A DNA stretch of 64,000 bases from JANQPX01 sp965222015 (GTDB lineage: Bacteria; Pseudomonadota; Alphaproteobacteria; Geminicoccales; Geminicoccaceae). A model generated the notes under the pieces. That model was given only the letters and a program-made list of their open reading frames with translations. It did not search any database and was not told where the DNA came from. The position numbers were made by a program, and so were the translations under genes. The DNA is taken from NCBI GenBank assembly GCA_965222015.1, contig CBDCTL010000024.1, positions 992,001-1,056,000 of the forward strand, read 5' to 3'. Of this stretch, positions 36,192 through 44,909 are shown in pieces. Numbering within the stretch: position 1 is the first letter of the stretch; each line of letters starts with the position of its first letter.

Positions 36192-36363
36192 TCCACCGGC
36201 AAAGGCCGGTGATGCCGGCCTGCACGTTCCCAATGCGGTGGCCAGATATAGTGAAAAGCGAGATCGATGGATGCATCGTCAGTGGGCGATTGGTGGCAGC
36301 GGGATTGCCGCATTTGCCCACAGGAGCAGCACCTCGACAGGTCCGGCCCCAACACCTCCGGCC

Positions 36364-38646
36364 TCAGCGCGCCTGTCGCCGCCAGCGGTCGATCGCCTGG
36401 GAAAGAAAGCCCGGATCGGTCTTCCGGCGCCAGTTTTCCGAGAATGACGGATCGTGGCTGGCCGGACGGTGGTTTTTCGGCAGATCCTTGAAGCGAATAT
36501 GCACCGGCACGGTGACGCCGTCGCCGACCACCACCGCCTCCTGCGTGTTCAGGGACGGCAGGCTGTCCACCAGCCAGCGGGCGTTCTCGGACAGCGCCTG
36601 GCCGACGAAGGCCTGATCGTGCTCGTTGCTCATGCGCAGGGCGAAGATGGTATTGCATTGGGCGAGCGAGCTGACCGCGAGCTCGGACGGGCGCTGGCTG
36701 ACCAGGCAGAGCGTGACGCCGTATTTCCGGCCTTCTTTGGCGATTTGCGCGATCACCCGCTTGGTCGGCGCGAATCCCACGTCCGACTCCTCCGGCACAT
36801 AACGATGGGCCTCCTCGCAGACCAGCAGCACCGGCGGCGCCTTGCCGCGCTCGCTCCAGACGGCGAGCTCGAAGGTCAGCCGGAACAGCACCGAGACCAC
36901 CACGTCGACCACGTCCGACGGCAGGCCGGAAATGTCGATGATGGTGATCGGCTTGCCGTCGGTCGGAATACGCAGGAGTTGCGCCAGCACCTGCTCCATA
37001 TTGTCGCGCACGGCGATACTGGAGAACATGAAGGCGAAGCGCTTGTCCGCGCGCAGGCTTTCGATCCGGTTGATCAGACTCAGATAGAGCGAGGCGCCTT
37101 CTGCCTTGTTGAAGGTGCCCATGCCCTCCTTGAGAATGCTCACCAGATCGGACAACCGATAGGGGACCGGGGTGTCCACGGTGATCAGATTGTCATCCTG
37201 ATTGCCGCCGGCGAACTGCGTTTTCGCCTGGATGATCGCACTCTTGAGCAGAGCGCCCTGGCTGTGAATATGCTCGCGCGACGCGCCGTGCAGCACGACA
37301 TGGGCGATCTCCTCGAAATTCAGGAGCCAGTAGGGAAGCTGCAGATTGCCGGGATGCAGCAGTTCCGCCCGGTCGGAAAAGGCGGCGCCATATTCGTTGT
37401 GCGGGTCGACCAGCACGACATGGCCTTCGGGATGCTCGTCGAGAATCGAGCGCAGGATGACCGTGGTCGCGCAGGATTTGCCGGTGCCGGTGGTGCCGAG
37501 CACGGCGAAATGTTTGCCGAGCAGGCTGTCGGTCAGGACGAAGGCCGGCACTTTGGCATTGTGACGGAGCCGGCCGATATGGACGTTCGAGGTTCGCGGC
37601 CGGGCGTAGATGGTGGCGATGTCGCGGATCGTGATGGTGGTGACCGGCGCGTCCAGCGGCGGATAGCTGGAGACGCCGCGCTGAAAGCCGGTCTTTTCGT
37701 CCGCGATCTCGCCAAGAATCTGGATCTCGAAAACTGTTCGCTCCGCCTGGGCGTTGCCGGCCTGCTGCTCGCGCTCCAGCCGATTAACGATGCCGAACAC
37801 CCGCGAGTCCGGGCCGCGCATCGACACCAGTGCACCCATGCGCGCCGCCTTCGACGCCTTGCCGTCGATGTCGTCGAACAGCGCGCCCCAGACCACCGAA
37901 CCGCGGATAGACACCACGCGCCCGATGGTGACGGCGACCTCCTCGGCCGGATCGAAATCCGGCTCGTCGTCCTCGACCAATTCATCCTCTGCCGCCGCGT
38001 CGGTCTCGTCCCATCGATCCACGGAAACGTCCCGCGGCGAGGTCGCGGACTCGTGTCGGCGCGAGCCGGCCGGATCGAAGACTCCCGCGTCGTCGTCTCC
38101 TTCCCGGGAGAGCTGCCGCTCGGCGGAACCCGCGTTCGGTCGACCGGTCCCTTCCAAGCCCCAGCGCTCGGAGATCGCCTCCATGTCACCATCGAGCATA
38201 TGTCCGTCGAATTGGGCGCGGAGGCGATCGAGATGCGGCGTGCTCATCACGGGCCCGTCGGACGGCGGCGTCCGCCGGCTCTGCGGCGCGGGTCCGGAAG
38301 GGACCGACGCCGCCCGTGCGGGCAGGCCTGCCGGGATCGGGACTCCACCATCGGTCCGGTGAGGGCCGGACTGCCCGGTGTCGGGCTGTCCGTCCTTCGC
38401 TGCCTCCGCCTGAAGCGGCGGGATCTCGGGCGGCGTGGCGTCCTCCTGGCTCTGCCCCCGATAGGCGAAGCCGAAACCCGAACCGCCTCCTCCGTCGGAC
38501 GCGGGCGCCTCGTCCGCCGTCACCGGGCTGTCGTTCGCTTCGCCCTCCAACGCCGCCGGCGGCAGCTCCTCTTCGGTCGGCACCTCGCCGCCGGTCATCG
38601 CGGCGCGGCGGCGGCCGAGGCCTCTCAGGAACGGATTGGACCGCAT
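36364..38646 (-). CDS. HerA-like FtsK-superfamily ATPase with long disordered N terminus
   Basis: 760 residues. The C-terminal half is an ATPase of the HerA/DUF87 type: a beta-barrel HAS-like domain (about 250-345), Walker A LGTTGTGKSCAT (about 376), DPHNEYGAAF (about 407) and Walker B VLLVCEEAHRYVPEE (about 610), then the sensor LVSQRPSELAVSSLAQCNT (about 650). Residues about 15-220 are Pro, Glu, Asp and Gly rich and probably unstructured. HerA normally acts with NurA nuclease or an antiviral partner, and neither is adjacent. ATG 38646 follows AAAGG; the open frame continues 54 bp upstream without a better start. Confidence 0.88.
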   Translation of the reverse strand: MRSNPFLRGLGRRRAAMTGGEVPTEEELPPAALEGEANDSPVTADEAPASDGGGGSGFGFAYRGQSQEDATPPEIPPLQAEAAKDGQPDTGQSGPHRTDGGVPIPAGLPARAASVPSGPAPQSRRTPPSDGPVMSTPHLDRLRAQFDGHMLDGDMEAISERWGLEGTGRPNAGSAERQLSREGDDDAGVFDPAGSRRHESATSPRDVSVDRWDETDAAAEDELVEDDEPDFDPAEEVAVTIGRVVSIRGSVVWGALFDDIDGKASKAARMGALVSMRGPDSRVFGIVNRLEREQQAGNAQAERTVFEIQILGEIADEKTGFQRGVSSYPPLDAPVTTITIRDIATIYARPRTSNVHIGRLRHNAKVPAFVLTDSLLGKHFAVLGTTGTGKSCATTVILRSILDEHPEGHVVLVDPHNEYGAAFSDRAELLHPGNLQLPYWLLNFEEIAHVVLHGASREHIHSQGALLKSAIIQAKTQFAGGNQDDNLITVDTPVPYRLSDLVSILKEGMGTFNKAEGASLYLSLINRIESLRADKRFAFMFSSIAVRDNMEQVLAQLLRIPTDGKPITIIDISGLPSDVVDVVVSVLFRLTFELAVWSERGKAPPVLLVCEEAHRYVPEESDVGFAPTKRVIAQIAKEGRKYGVTLCLVSQRPSELAVSSLAQCNTIFALRMSNEHDQAFVGQALSENARWLVDSLPSLNTQEAVVVGDGVTVPVHIRFKDLPKNHRPASHDPSFSENWRRKTDPGFLSQAIDRWRRQAR

Positions 38647-38801
38647 GTTCGGATACCTTTCAGTGCAATCATGACCGAAGATTATCCGACGAAAGTTCAT
38701 TTTCGATTAACGCTGACGCGAAATCCGTGCCCCGGCCGATCCGGAGCATCGCCTTGACAGAGTCCCTTCGATCGGGGCGAATCGGCGCATAGAAACGATC
38801 A

Positions 38802-39272
38802 ATGAAAGAGATGTCGATCATGGCTGACCTGACGATCTTCGGTTTCAATCACACGGCATTCGTCATTTCCGATCTCGACCGGACCATCGGATTCTTCCGG
38901 GATCTGCTCGGATTCGAGCTGACCTCGCGGGCGCCGCGGGACAAAAAGGCGATCGCCGACATGACCGGTCTCGCGGAGGCCGACATCGAGGTGGCCTATC
39001 TGCGCGGCTACGGCCACTGGATCGAGCTCATCCGCTACACAGCACCGCCGGACCGCGGCGAGGCCCTTCCGAGGATCTATCAGGACGGCGCCGGCCACAT
39101 CGCATTCGACGTCGACGACGCATCCGCCGCAGTCGAAGCGGCTGCAGCCTACGGCCTTTCGCCGATCGGCGATGTCGTGACCATCGACCAGGGACCGAAC
39201 CAGGGCCGCCGCGTGGTCTATCTGCAAAGTCCGGACGGCCTTTCGGTCGAATTTATTCAGGTGCCGGCCTGA
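38802..39272 (+). CDS. VOC-superfamily (glyoxalase/dioxygenase fold) protein
   Basis: 156 residues. Two beta-alpha-beta-beta-beta modules with metal-ligand candidates: His in FNHTAFVISDLDRTIGFF (about 16), Glu in WIELIRY (about 70), His in GHIAFDVDD (about 97) and Glu in SVEFIQ (about 150). The family includes glyoxalase I, methylmalonyl-CoA epimerase and extradiol dioxygenases; the reaction here is not known. ATGs at 38802, 38811 and 38820 are all possible. A TTGACA at 38754-38759 may be part of its promoter, though no good -10 follows. Shares a strand with the cyclase gene downstream. Confidence 0.78.
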   Translation: MKEMSIMADLTIFGFNHTAFVISDLDRTIGFFRDLLGFELTSRAPRDKKAIADMTGLAEADIEVAYLRGYGHWIELIRYTAPPDRGEALPRIYQDGAGHIAFDVDDASAAVEAAAAYGLSPIGDVVTIDQGPNQGRRVVYLQSPDGLSVEFIQVPA

Positions 39273-39334
39273 ACCCGGCGGGCAGGCGCCGGCCCGAGCG
39301 ACCGCCTGCCCGATCTCCCCGCGGAGGACAAGAC

Positions 39335-40000
39335 ATGCCGACGCCGATCGATCTGACCATGCCGATCGCCGACCATTTCCGCTGGCCAGTCGAGCGCCGC
39401 ACCGTCGCCGATCACGCCCGCGGCGACATGTTCCAGGTCACCTGGCTCGGCTTCGCTGTGCACGGCTTCACCCATATGGACAGCCCGCGCCACTATTTTC
39501 CGGACGGCAAGACCACCGACGACATCGGCCTCGAGCGTACGGTCGGGCCGGCGGCCGTGCTCGATCTTCTCGACATCGAGCCGATGACGCCGGTCGACGC
39601 GGCGGCGCTCGAGCGGGCCGGCGGCCATGTCGAAGAGCGCGACATCGTGCTGTTCAAGACGGCCTGGGGCGAGCGGCGTCAGGCGACCACGCCCGAATTC
39701 TGGCTTGAAGCCCCCTTTCTGGAGCGGTCGGCGGCGGAATGGCTGCTCGCGCGTCGGCCGAAGGCGGTGGCCTTCGACTTCCCGCAGGATTACTGCATCC
39801 GCCTCCTGCTGTCCGGCGAGGTGCGGCCGATCGAGGAGCATGTCAGCCACGACGTCCTGCTGCGCAACGACGTCGTGCTGATCGAATATCTGACCAACAC
39901 GCGCGCTCTGACCACCGAGCGCGTCGACTTCTGCTGCCTGCCGCTGAAGCTGCCCGCCGCCGATGGCGCGCCTGCGCGGGTGGTCGCCTGGACGCGGTGA
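39335..40000 (+). CDS. Cyclase-family (kynurenine-formamidase-like) hydrolase
   Basis: 221 residues. The metal-binding signature HGFTHMDSPRHYFPDG (about 46-61) with a second histidine pair HVSHDVLLRNDV (about 168-179) identifies the cyclase/KynB superfamily, Zn- or Mn-dependent hydrolases of amides and lactones. Length fits. Strong GGAGG before the ATG. It follows the VOC gene after a 62-bp gap, so the two may work in one catabolic step, but no substrate can be named. Confidence 0.82.
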   Translation: MPTPIDLTMPIADHFRWPVERRTVADHARGDMFQVTWLGFAVHGFTHMDSPRHYFPDGKTTDDIGLERTVGPAAVLDLLDIEPMTPVDAAALERAGGHVEERDIVLFKTAWGERRQATTPEFWLEAPFLERSAAEWLLARRPKAVAFDFPQDYCIRLLLSGEVRPIEEHVSHDVLLRNDVVLIEYLTNTRALTTERVDFCCLPLKLPAADGAPARVVAWTR

Positions 40001-40178
40001 GACCGGCGCCGAGCAGGCGGCGCCGGGCGGGCGTTTCGAACTAAAACGATTCTGAAATGCCGCTTAGAGGCTTCAATCGGCGTGGAAAATCCGTTCTTTG
40101 ATCTTTTTTCTTCAAATGTTACAATGAGTTATCGATAATTTACGGCTGCCGCCCGGCGCCCGACGGCGCCATCGGCCC

Positions 40179-41876
40179 ATGGTCTGGATGCGCTCGACAC
40201 TCGACGACCTTCACACCCCGCCCAGGCAACGGTCCGGCCTCTCGATCCTGCCGGATCGATGGAGCCTGCTCGCTTTCGTCCTGGCGCTGGCGGTGGCACT
40301 GCCGGTGCTGGTGGTGTTCGCAAGCCTGCTGCTGCCGAAGGGTGAGGTCTGGCAGCATCTCGCGACCACGGTGCTGCCGGGTTATGTCGGCAACACACTG
40401 GCGCTCGCCGCGGGCGTGGCTCTCGGTGTCACCGTCATCGGAGTCGGCAATGCCTGGCTGGTCACCATGTGCCGGTTTCCGGGCCGCAACCTGTTCGAAT
40501 GGGCGCTTTTGCTCCCCTTCGCCGTGCCGACCTACATCATCGGCTACACCTATACAGACCTTCTGCAGTTCGCGGGCCCGGTGCAGACGGGGCTTCGCGA
40601 GCTGACCGGCTGGACGCGCCAGGACTACTGGTTTCCGGAAATCCGCTCGCTCGGCGGCGCGGTCCTCGTGATGACCATGGTCCTCTATCCTTACGTCTAT
40701 CTCCTCTCGCGCGCCGCCTTTCTCAGCCAATCCAGCTGTCTCCTCGACGTCAGCCGCACGCTCGGACGCAATCCCTGGCGCCATTTCGCCGAGGTCGCGG
40801 TGCCCATGGCGCGCCCGGCGATCGCGGGGGGCGTGGCACTGGCGCTCATGGAAACCATGGCGGACTTCGGCACCGTCCAGCATTTCGGCATCAGCACCTT
40901 CACGACCGGCATCTACCGCACCTGGTTCGCGCTCGGCGAACCGGCGGCCGCCGCCCAGCTCGCCGCCGTGCTGATGGTGTTCGTGCTGTCCATGCTCTGG
41001 ATCGAGCGCCTCGGCCGTTCCCGCGCGCGCTACGACCACACCACCGCCATGCGCCCGCTCACCTGCTACGATCTCCCGAAAGGCCGGGGCCTGCTGGCCG
41101 CCGCCGCCTGCCTGGCACCGATCGCGCTCGGCTTCGTGCTGCCGACCCTGGCGCTCCTGAAGATGACCGTCGAGCAGGGCGACATGCTCATGGCCGGCAA
41201 GTTCCTGCCGCTCGCCTGGAACAGCTTCAGCCTCGCCGCCGCCGCCGCCCTTCTGACCGTCGGCTTCGCGGTGCTGGTCGCCTACGGGGTCCGGCTGAAA
41301 CCGAGCGCCTTCATGAAGGCGGCCTCGAGTGTTGCAGCACTGGGCTACGCGATTCCCGGCACGGTGATCGCGGTCGGCGTGCTGATCCCGCTCGCGCGCT
41401 TCGACAATGCGCTCAGCAGCTGGCTCGAGGCCCAGTTCGGCGTGAGCATAGGCCTTTTGCTGTCCGGCACGGTGATCGGCCTGCTGTTCGCCTATCTCGT
41501 GCGCTTTCTCGCGGTCGCTCTCAGCAGCGTCGAGGCCGGTTTCGGCAAGATCAACCGCCATCTGGACGACGCCGCGCGCTCCCTCGGCCAGCGGCCGGGC
41601 GGCACGCTTCGCCGGGTCCATCTGCCGCTGCTCAAGAGTGCCCTCCTCACCGCCGTGGTGATCGTCTTCGTCGACGTTCTGAAGGAGCTGCCGGCGACCC
41701 TGATCATGCGGCCCTTCGATTTCGAGACGCTGGCCGTCCGCGTCTATCAGTTCGCGTCCGACGAACGGCTCGCCGAGGCCTCGACCGCGGCGCTCGCCAT
41801 CGTCGCCGTCGGCCTGCTTCCGGTCGTTCTGCTTAGCCGCGCGATCGCCCGGAGCCGGCCGAGGGCGTCGAGCTGA
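40179..41876 (+). CDS. Fe3+-type ABC transporter permease, fused two-module form
   Basis: 565 residues with about 12 hydrophobic segments, the two halves of an FbpB/SfuB permease in one chain. The EAA loops are at about 205-230 (EVAVPMARPAIAGGVALALMETMADFG, read from 205) and about 475 (RRVHLPLLKSALLTAVVIVF). The C-terminal DVLKELPATLIMRPFDFETLAVRVYQ is characteristic of ferric iron permeases. It should pair with a periplasmic binding protein and an ATPase; neither is in the neighbourhood. Preceded by an AT-rich leader (40080-40140). Confidence 0.9.
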   Translation: MVWMRSTLDDLHTPPRQRSGLSILPDRWSLLAFVLALAVALPVLVVFASLLLPKGEVWQHLATTVLPGYVGNTLALAAGVALGVTVIGVGNAWLVTMCRFPGRNLFEWALLLPFAVPTYIIGYTYTDLLQFAGPVQTGLRELTGWTRQDYWFPEIRSLGGAVLVMTMVLYPYVYLLSRAAFLSQSSCLLDVSRTLGRNPWRHFAEVAVPMARPAIAGGVALALMETMADFGTVQHFGISTFTTGIYRTWFALGEPAAAAQLAAVLMVFVLSMLWIERLGRSRARYDHTTAMRPLTCYDLPKGRGLLAAAACLAPIALGFVLPTLALLKMTVEQGDMLMAGKFLPLAWNSFSLAAAAALLTVGFAVLVAYGVRLKPSAFMKAASSVAALGYAIPGTVIAVGVLIPLARFDNALSSWLEAQFGVSIGLLLSGTVIGLLFAYLVRFLAVALSSVEAGFGKINRHLDDAARSLGQRPGGTLRRVHLPLLKSALLTAVVIVFVDVLKELPATLIMRPFDFETLAVRVYQFASDERLAEASTAALAIVAVGLLPVVLLSRAIARSRPRASS

Positions 41877-41990
41877 CCCTTTTCGGTGAATCCGCGCGCC
41901 TTCGAGTCGCCTGCTCACGTTAGATTAAAAGAACGTTAAGAGCGGCGTGAGTAACTGGCACTGGCCAAAGTTCGCTTATAGGATGATGCC

Positions 41991-42740
41991 ATGGTGGATC
42001 TGTCCCTGATAGGCATCGCGACCGCCTTCGCCGCCGGCGTGATCTCGTTTCTGTCGCCATGCGTGCTGCCGCTCGTACCGGGGTATGTCTCGTTCGTGGC
42101 GGGCAGCTCGCTCGAGGACCTGCGCGACGGGCAGGCGCCGCGCGCCCAGGCGCTGTTGCTGGCGGCGACCTTCGTGCTCGGCTTCAGCATCGTGTTCGTG
42201 GCCCTCGGGGCCGGCGCCACCTATCTCGGCGGGCTGCTGCTCACCTATAAGTACGAACTCGGCATCGTCGCCGGCGTGATCGTCACCCTGTTCGGCCTGC
42301 ACATGCTCGGCTTCACGCCGTTCGCCCTGATGGACGCCGACACGCGATTTCACCTGGATCTGCCCGGCGGCCGGACGCTCAGCGCCCTGCTTCTCGGCAT
42401 CGCCTTTGCCTTCGGCTGGACCCCCTGCATCGGCCCGGTGCTCGGCGCGATCCTGGCGCTCAGCGCCAGCACCGCCGACCTCACCAAGGGCATGCTGCTG
42501 CTGGCGATTTATTCCGTCGGTCTCGGCGTGCCGTTCCTGATGGCCGCGGCGTTCACCGGCAGCCTCCTTAAAGGCATGCGCTCGCTCGGCCGGATCGGCA
42601 GGCGCCTCCAACAGGGCGCCGGTCTATTGCTGGTGATGATGGGCGTTCTCATGGTGACAGGCAGACTGGAAACCATCGCCTACTGGTTGCTCGAAACCTT
42701 TCCGGCACTCTTGCGCATGGAGGAATGGCTGATCGCGTGA
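41991..42740 (+). CDS. CcdA/DsbD-like cytochrome c biogenesis protein
   Basis: 249 residues, about six membrane segments. The paired cysteines of the thiol-transfer family are in FLSPCVLPLVPGY (Cys about 24) and FGWTPCIGPVLGA (Cys about 145). The protein moves reducing equivalents from cytosolic thioredoxin to the periplasm for cytochrome c maturation or disulfide reduction. A thioredoxin-like partner gene is not adjacent. Start ATG 41991 gives the usual MVDLSLIG opening. Confidence 0.9.
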   Translation: MVDLSLIGIATAFAAGVISFLSPCVLPLVPGYVSFVAGSSLEDLRDGQAPRAQALLLAATFVLGFSIVFVALGAGATYLGGLLLTYKYELGIVAGVIVTLFGLHMLGFTPFALMDADTRFHLDLPGGRTLSALLLGIAFAFGWTPCIGPVLGAILALSASTADLTKGMLLLAIYSVGLGVPFLMAAAFTGSLLKGMRSLGRIGRRLQQGAGLLLVMMGVLMVTGRLETIAYWLLETFPALLRMEEWLIA

Positions 42741-42894
42741 CGACGGCGCGCGCGGAATCAACCAAAAGTGTGGTTGGCATCCGCAATATCAAGTAAAATC
42801 CTAACGCGAGGCGTGACCAGTAAGCTGAAAAAAATTGTCTATATCTAATGATATAATCGAGTATAATGGTTGCCAATGCTATTGTCGCAGTAGT

Positions 42895-42927
42895 GGTTGC
42901 TATTTTCGCATGCGAAAAATTGCAACC
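42895..42927. promoter_or_regulatory. 33-bp imperfect palindrome upstream of the NYN-CSD gene
   Basis: GGTTGC and GCAACC ends frame TTTTCGCATGCGAAAA, a perfect 16-bp central palindrome; near-symmetric over 33 bp. A half-match (TGGTTGC...TATTGTCGCA) lies just upstream at 42868-42889. The whole 42770-42940 stretch is AT-rich with two TATAAT hexamers (42852 and 42862). Looks like an operator beside a promoter of the following gene; the regulator is unknown. Confidence 0.5.
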
Positions 42928-43023
42928 GTTATCTTCTAGGTCTCATTGCCATCTGTTAAGTTGGGCCCCGATATGGGGCAGCGGGGTTTTTGATGTTTCA
43001 AGCGGGGCTGAGGCGCTGGGTTG

Positions 43024-44028
43024 ATGGTAAAAGCGATGTTGTTCATCGACGGGGGATGGCTCTACGCCAACATGGCGGAGTTGGGCAAGGCCGCGGGGAA
43101 GGCCGATTTCCAGGTCGATTTCGGACGCCTGCCGGGCGTTCTAGCAGAAGAAATTGGACGTCAGACCGGCCTTCGGGTCGATATCGTCCGAAGTCACTAT
43201 TTCGGCAGCTATGCCGAAAATTACGATCCCGTCGACGAAAGTTCGGTCGAACGGCGAAAGGCGTTCTTCGCCAGGCTGCGTGAGGATCACAACTACGAGG
43301 TCGAGACCTTTCCGATCGACTATTGCGGGCGTCGCCTGCGCCGTCAGGATCGGGATCCGGAAGACGCCTTCGCACCTCGGGAAAAATGTGTCGACGTGGC
43401 GCTTGCGGTCACGCTCATGCGCTATGCCACGATGCCCGGCGCCATGGATCTCGCGATCATGGTGCTCGGTGATCGCGACTTCGAGCCGCTGCTCCAGGAG
43501 GTCCGACGTCACGGCAAGCGGGTGGTGCTGGCCAGCATCGATTCCGCCTGTGCGGCCGAACTGGCCGATCCCGCGGATCCGTCGCGCGTTCGCGATTTTG
43601 AAATGATTTGGCTGGATGATCTCCTGACCAAGATCGATCGCTGGCGGGACCGCACCCGCACGCCCAGGCCCGACGACCGGGAGGACGACGAGCCGACCGG
43701 CCAGGTGCTGCGCGGGCGGGTGAAGAACATCATCGGCGATCGCGGCTACGGGTTCATCGCCGCGGAGGACCACGAGGATTACTTCTTTCACGCCAACGCT
43801 TTGGAGTCCGGCCTGAACTTCGATGACATCCAGCCCAATCACGCCGTCATCTTCGAAGTGAAGACCGGCCCGACGCCGTTCCGGGCAGGTGCTGCGAGGC
43901 TGGTGCGCGATGGCGAAGGCGAGGAAAACGAGGATCTGGACGACGGAGCAGAGGACGAAAACGACGCCGACGAGGAAGGGGACCTGAACGCCCCCGCACT
44001 CGACGATGTCAATGAGCGACAGTGGTGA
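43024..44028 (+). CDS. NYN-domain ribonuclease fused to a cold-shock domain
   Basis: 334 residues. Residues 1-200 are a NYN (PIN-like, LabA-type) domain: FIDGGWLYANM with the first acidic residue (about 7-17), KCVDVALAVTLM (about 122) and MVLGDRDFEPLL (about 147) supply the acidic metal site of this RNase fold. Residues about 225-292 form a cold-shock domain (GRVKNIIGDRGYGFI, YFFHANAL, VIFEVKTGP), which binds single-stranded RNA or DNA. The last 40 residues are almost all Asp/Glu. The arrangement suggests an RNA-directed nuclease or RNA-binding regulator. Start ATG 43024 follows TTG 43021. Preceded by an AT-rich operator-like region. Confidence 0.82.
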   Translation: MVKAMLFIDGGWLYANMAELGKAAGKADFQVDFGRLPGVLAEEIGRQTGLRVDIVRSHYFGSYAENYDPVDESSVERRKAFFARLREDHNYEVETFPIDYCGRRLRRQDRDPEDAFAPREKCVDVALAVTLMRYATMPGAMDLAIMVLGDRDFEPLLQEVRRHGKRVVLASIDSACAAELADPADPSRVRDFEMIWLDDLLTKIDRWRDRTRTPRPDDREDDEPTGQVLRGRVKNIIGDRGYGFIAAEDHEDYFFHANALESGLNFDDIQPNHAVIFEVKTGPTPFRAGAARLVRDGEGEENEDLDDGAEDENDADEEGDLNAPALDDVNERQW

Positions 44029-44138
44029 TCCGCGCGGCTTGAAGTGGTGGGGTCAGTGACCATATCATCGACAAAGGGCGATCCGGCGCTGCCCGGCCCG
44101 GATCGGCAGGTTCAACGCTAGAGGAAGAGGGGAAAGTC

Positions 44139-44849
44139 ATGGCAGCGGATCCTCGGGTCGCTCATGGCCAGGTCACCGTCGATCGCGTCGACGAGGGCCT
44201 GCGCAGCTACATGCTCTCGGTCTACAACTATATGGGCCTCGGCCTGGTGATCACCGGCCTGGTGGCCTTCATCGTCGGCACCACCCCGGCCCTATACGTC
44301 CCGATCATGGGATCGCCGCTGAAGTGGCTGGTGATGCTCGCGCCGCTCGGCTTCGTCATGTTCTTCAGCTTCCGCATCGAAAAGATGAGCGTCGGCTCGG
44401 CGCAGCTCGCCTTCTGGGCGTTCGCCGCCCTGATGGGCCTCTCGCTCTCCACCGTGTTCGTGGTGTTCACGGGCTCGAGCATCGCGCGCACCTTCTTCAT
44501 CACCGCCGCGGCTTTCGGCTCGCTCAGCCTCTACGGCTACACCACCAAGCGCGACCTCTCCGGCATGCACACCTTCCTGTTCATGGGCCTGGTCGGCATC
44601 ATCATCGCGATGATCGTCAACTGGTTCCTGGCCAGCCCGGCGCTGCATTTCGCGATCAGCGTGATCGGCGTCCTGGTGTTCGCCGGCCTCACCGCCTACG
44701 ACACCCAGCGGATCAAGGAGCTCTACCATGAGCTCGACAATTCCGATGTGATGGGCAGGAAGGCGATCATGGGGGCGCTCAGCCTCTATCTCGACTTCAT
44801 CAACATGTTCATGTTTCTCCTGCACTTCTTCGGCGCCTCGAACGAGTAG
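44139..44849 (+). CDS. Bax inhibitor-1/YccA family membrane protein
   Basis: 236 residues with seven hydrophobic segments, cytosolic N terminus (about 1-30). The family core is seen in YNYMGLGLVITGLVAF (first segment) and the C-terminal TAYDTQRIKELYHELDNSDVMGRKAIMGALSLYLDFINMF, split here around residues 185-225, with the conserved Asp pair of the Ca2+-leak channel. Shine-Dalgarno AGAGGGGAAAG before the ATG. Strong terminator follows, overlapping the next gene's start. Confidence 0.92.
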   Translation: MAADPRVAHGQVTVDRVDEGLRSYMLSVYNYMGLGLVITGLVAFIVGTTPALYVPIMGSPLKWLVMLAPLGFVMFFSFRIEKMSVGSAQLAFWAFAALMGLSLSTVFVVFTGSSIARTFFITAAAFGSLSLYGYTTKRDLSGMHTFLFMGLVGIIIAMIVNWFLASPALHFAISVIGVLVFAGLTAYDTQRIKELYHELDNSDVMGRKAIMGALSLYLDFINMFMFLLHFFGASNE

Positions 44850-44876
44850 CCGCCGACGTCCAGGAACGATCGGGAC

Positions 44877-44909
44877 AAAGCCCGCGGGGTGCGCTCCGCG
44901 GGCTTTTTC
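44877..44909 (+). terminator. Intrinsic terminator of the Bax-inhibitor gene, overlapping the next start
   Basis: Perfect 11-bp stem AAAGCCCGCGG/CCGCGGGCTTT (44877-44887, 44896-44906), 8-nt loop, T-rich end. It contains the GTG start codon (44889) and the first signal-peptide codons of the downstream gene. Confidence 0.88.

Noticed and set aside
40140..41918. 592-codon minus-strand frame opposite the iron permease
   Set aside because: Shadow of a 12-segment permease; the translation is hydrophilic repeat-like text with no motif.
44043..44070. Possible degenerate copy of the stop-codon hairpin (GTGACCATATCATCG)
   Set aside because: Only the right half fits, there is no TAG and no clean stem.
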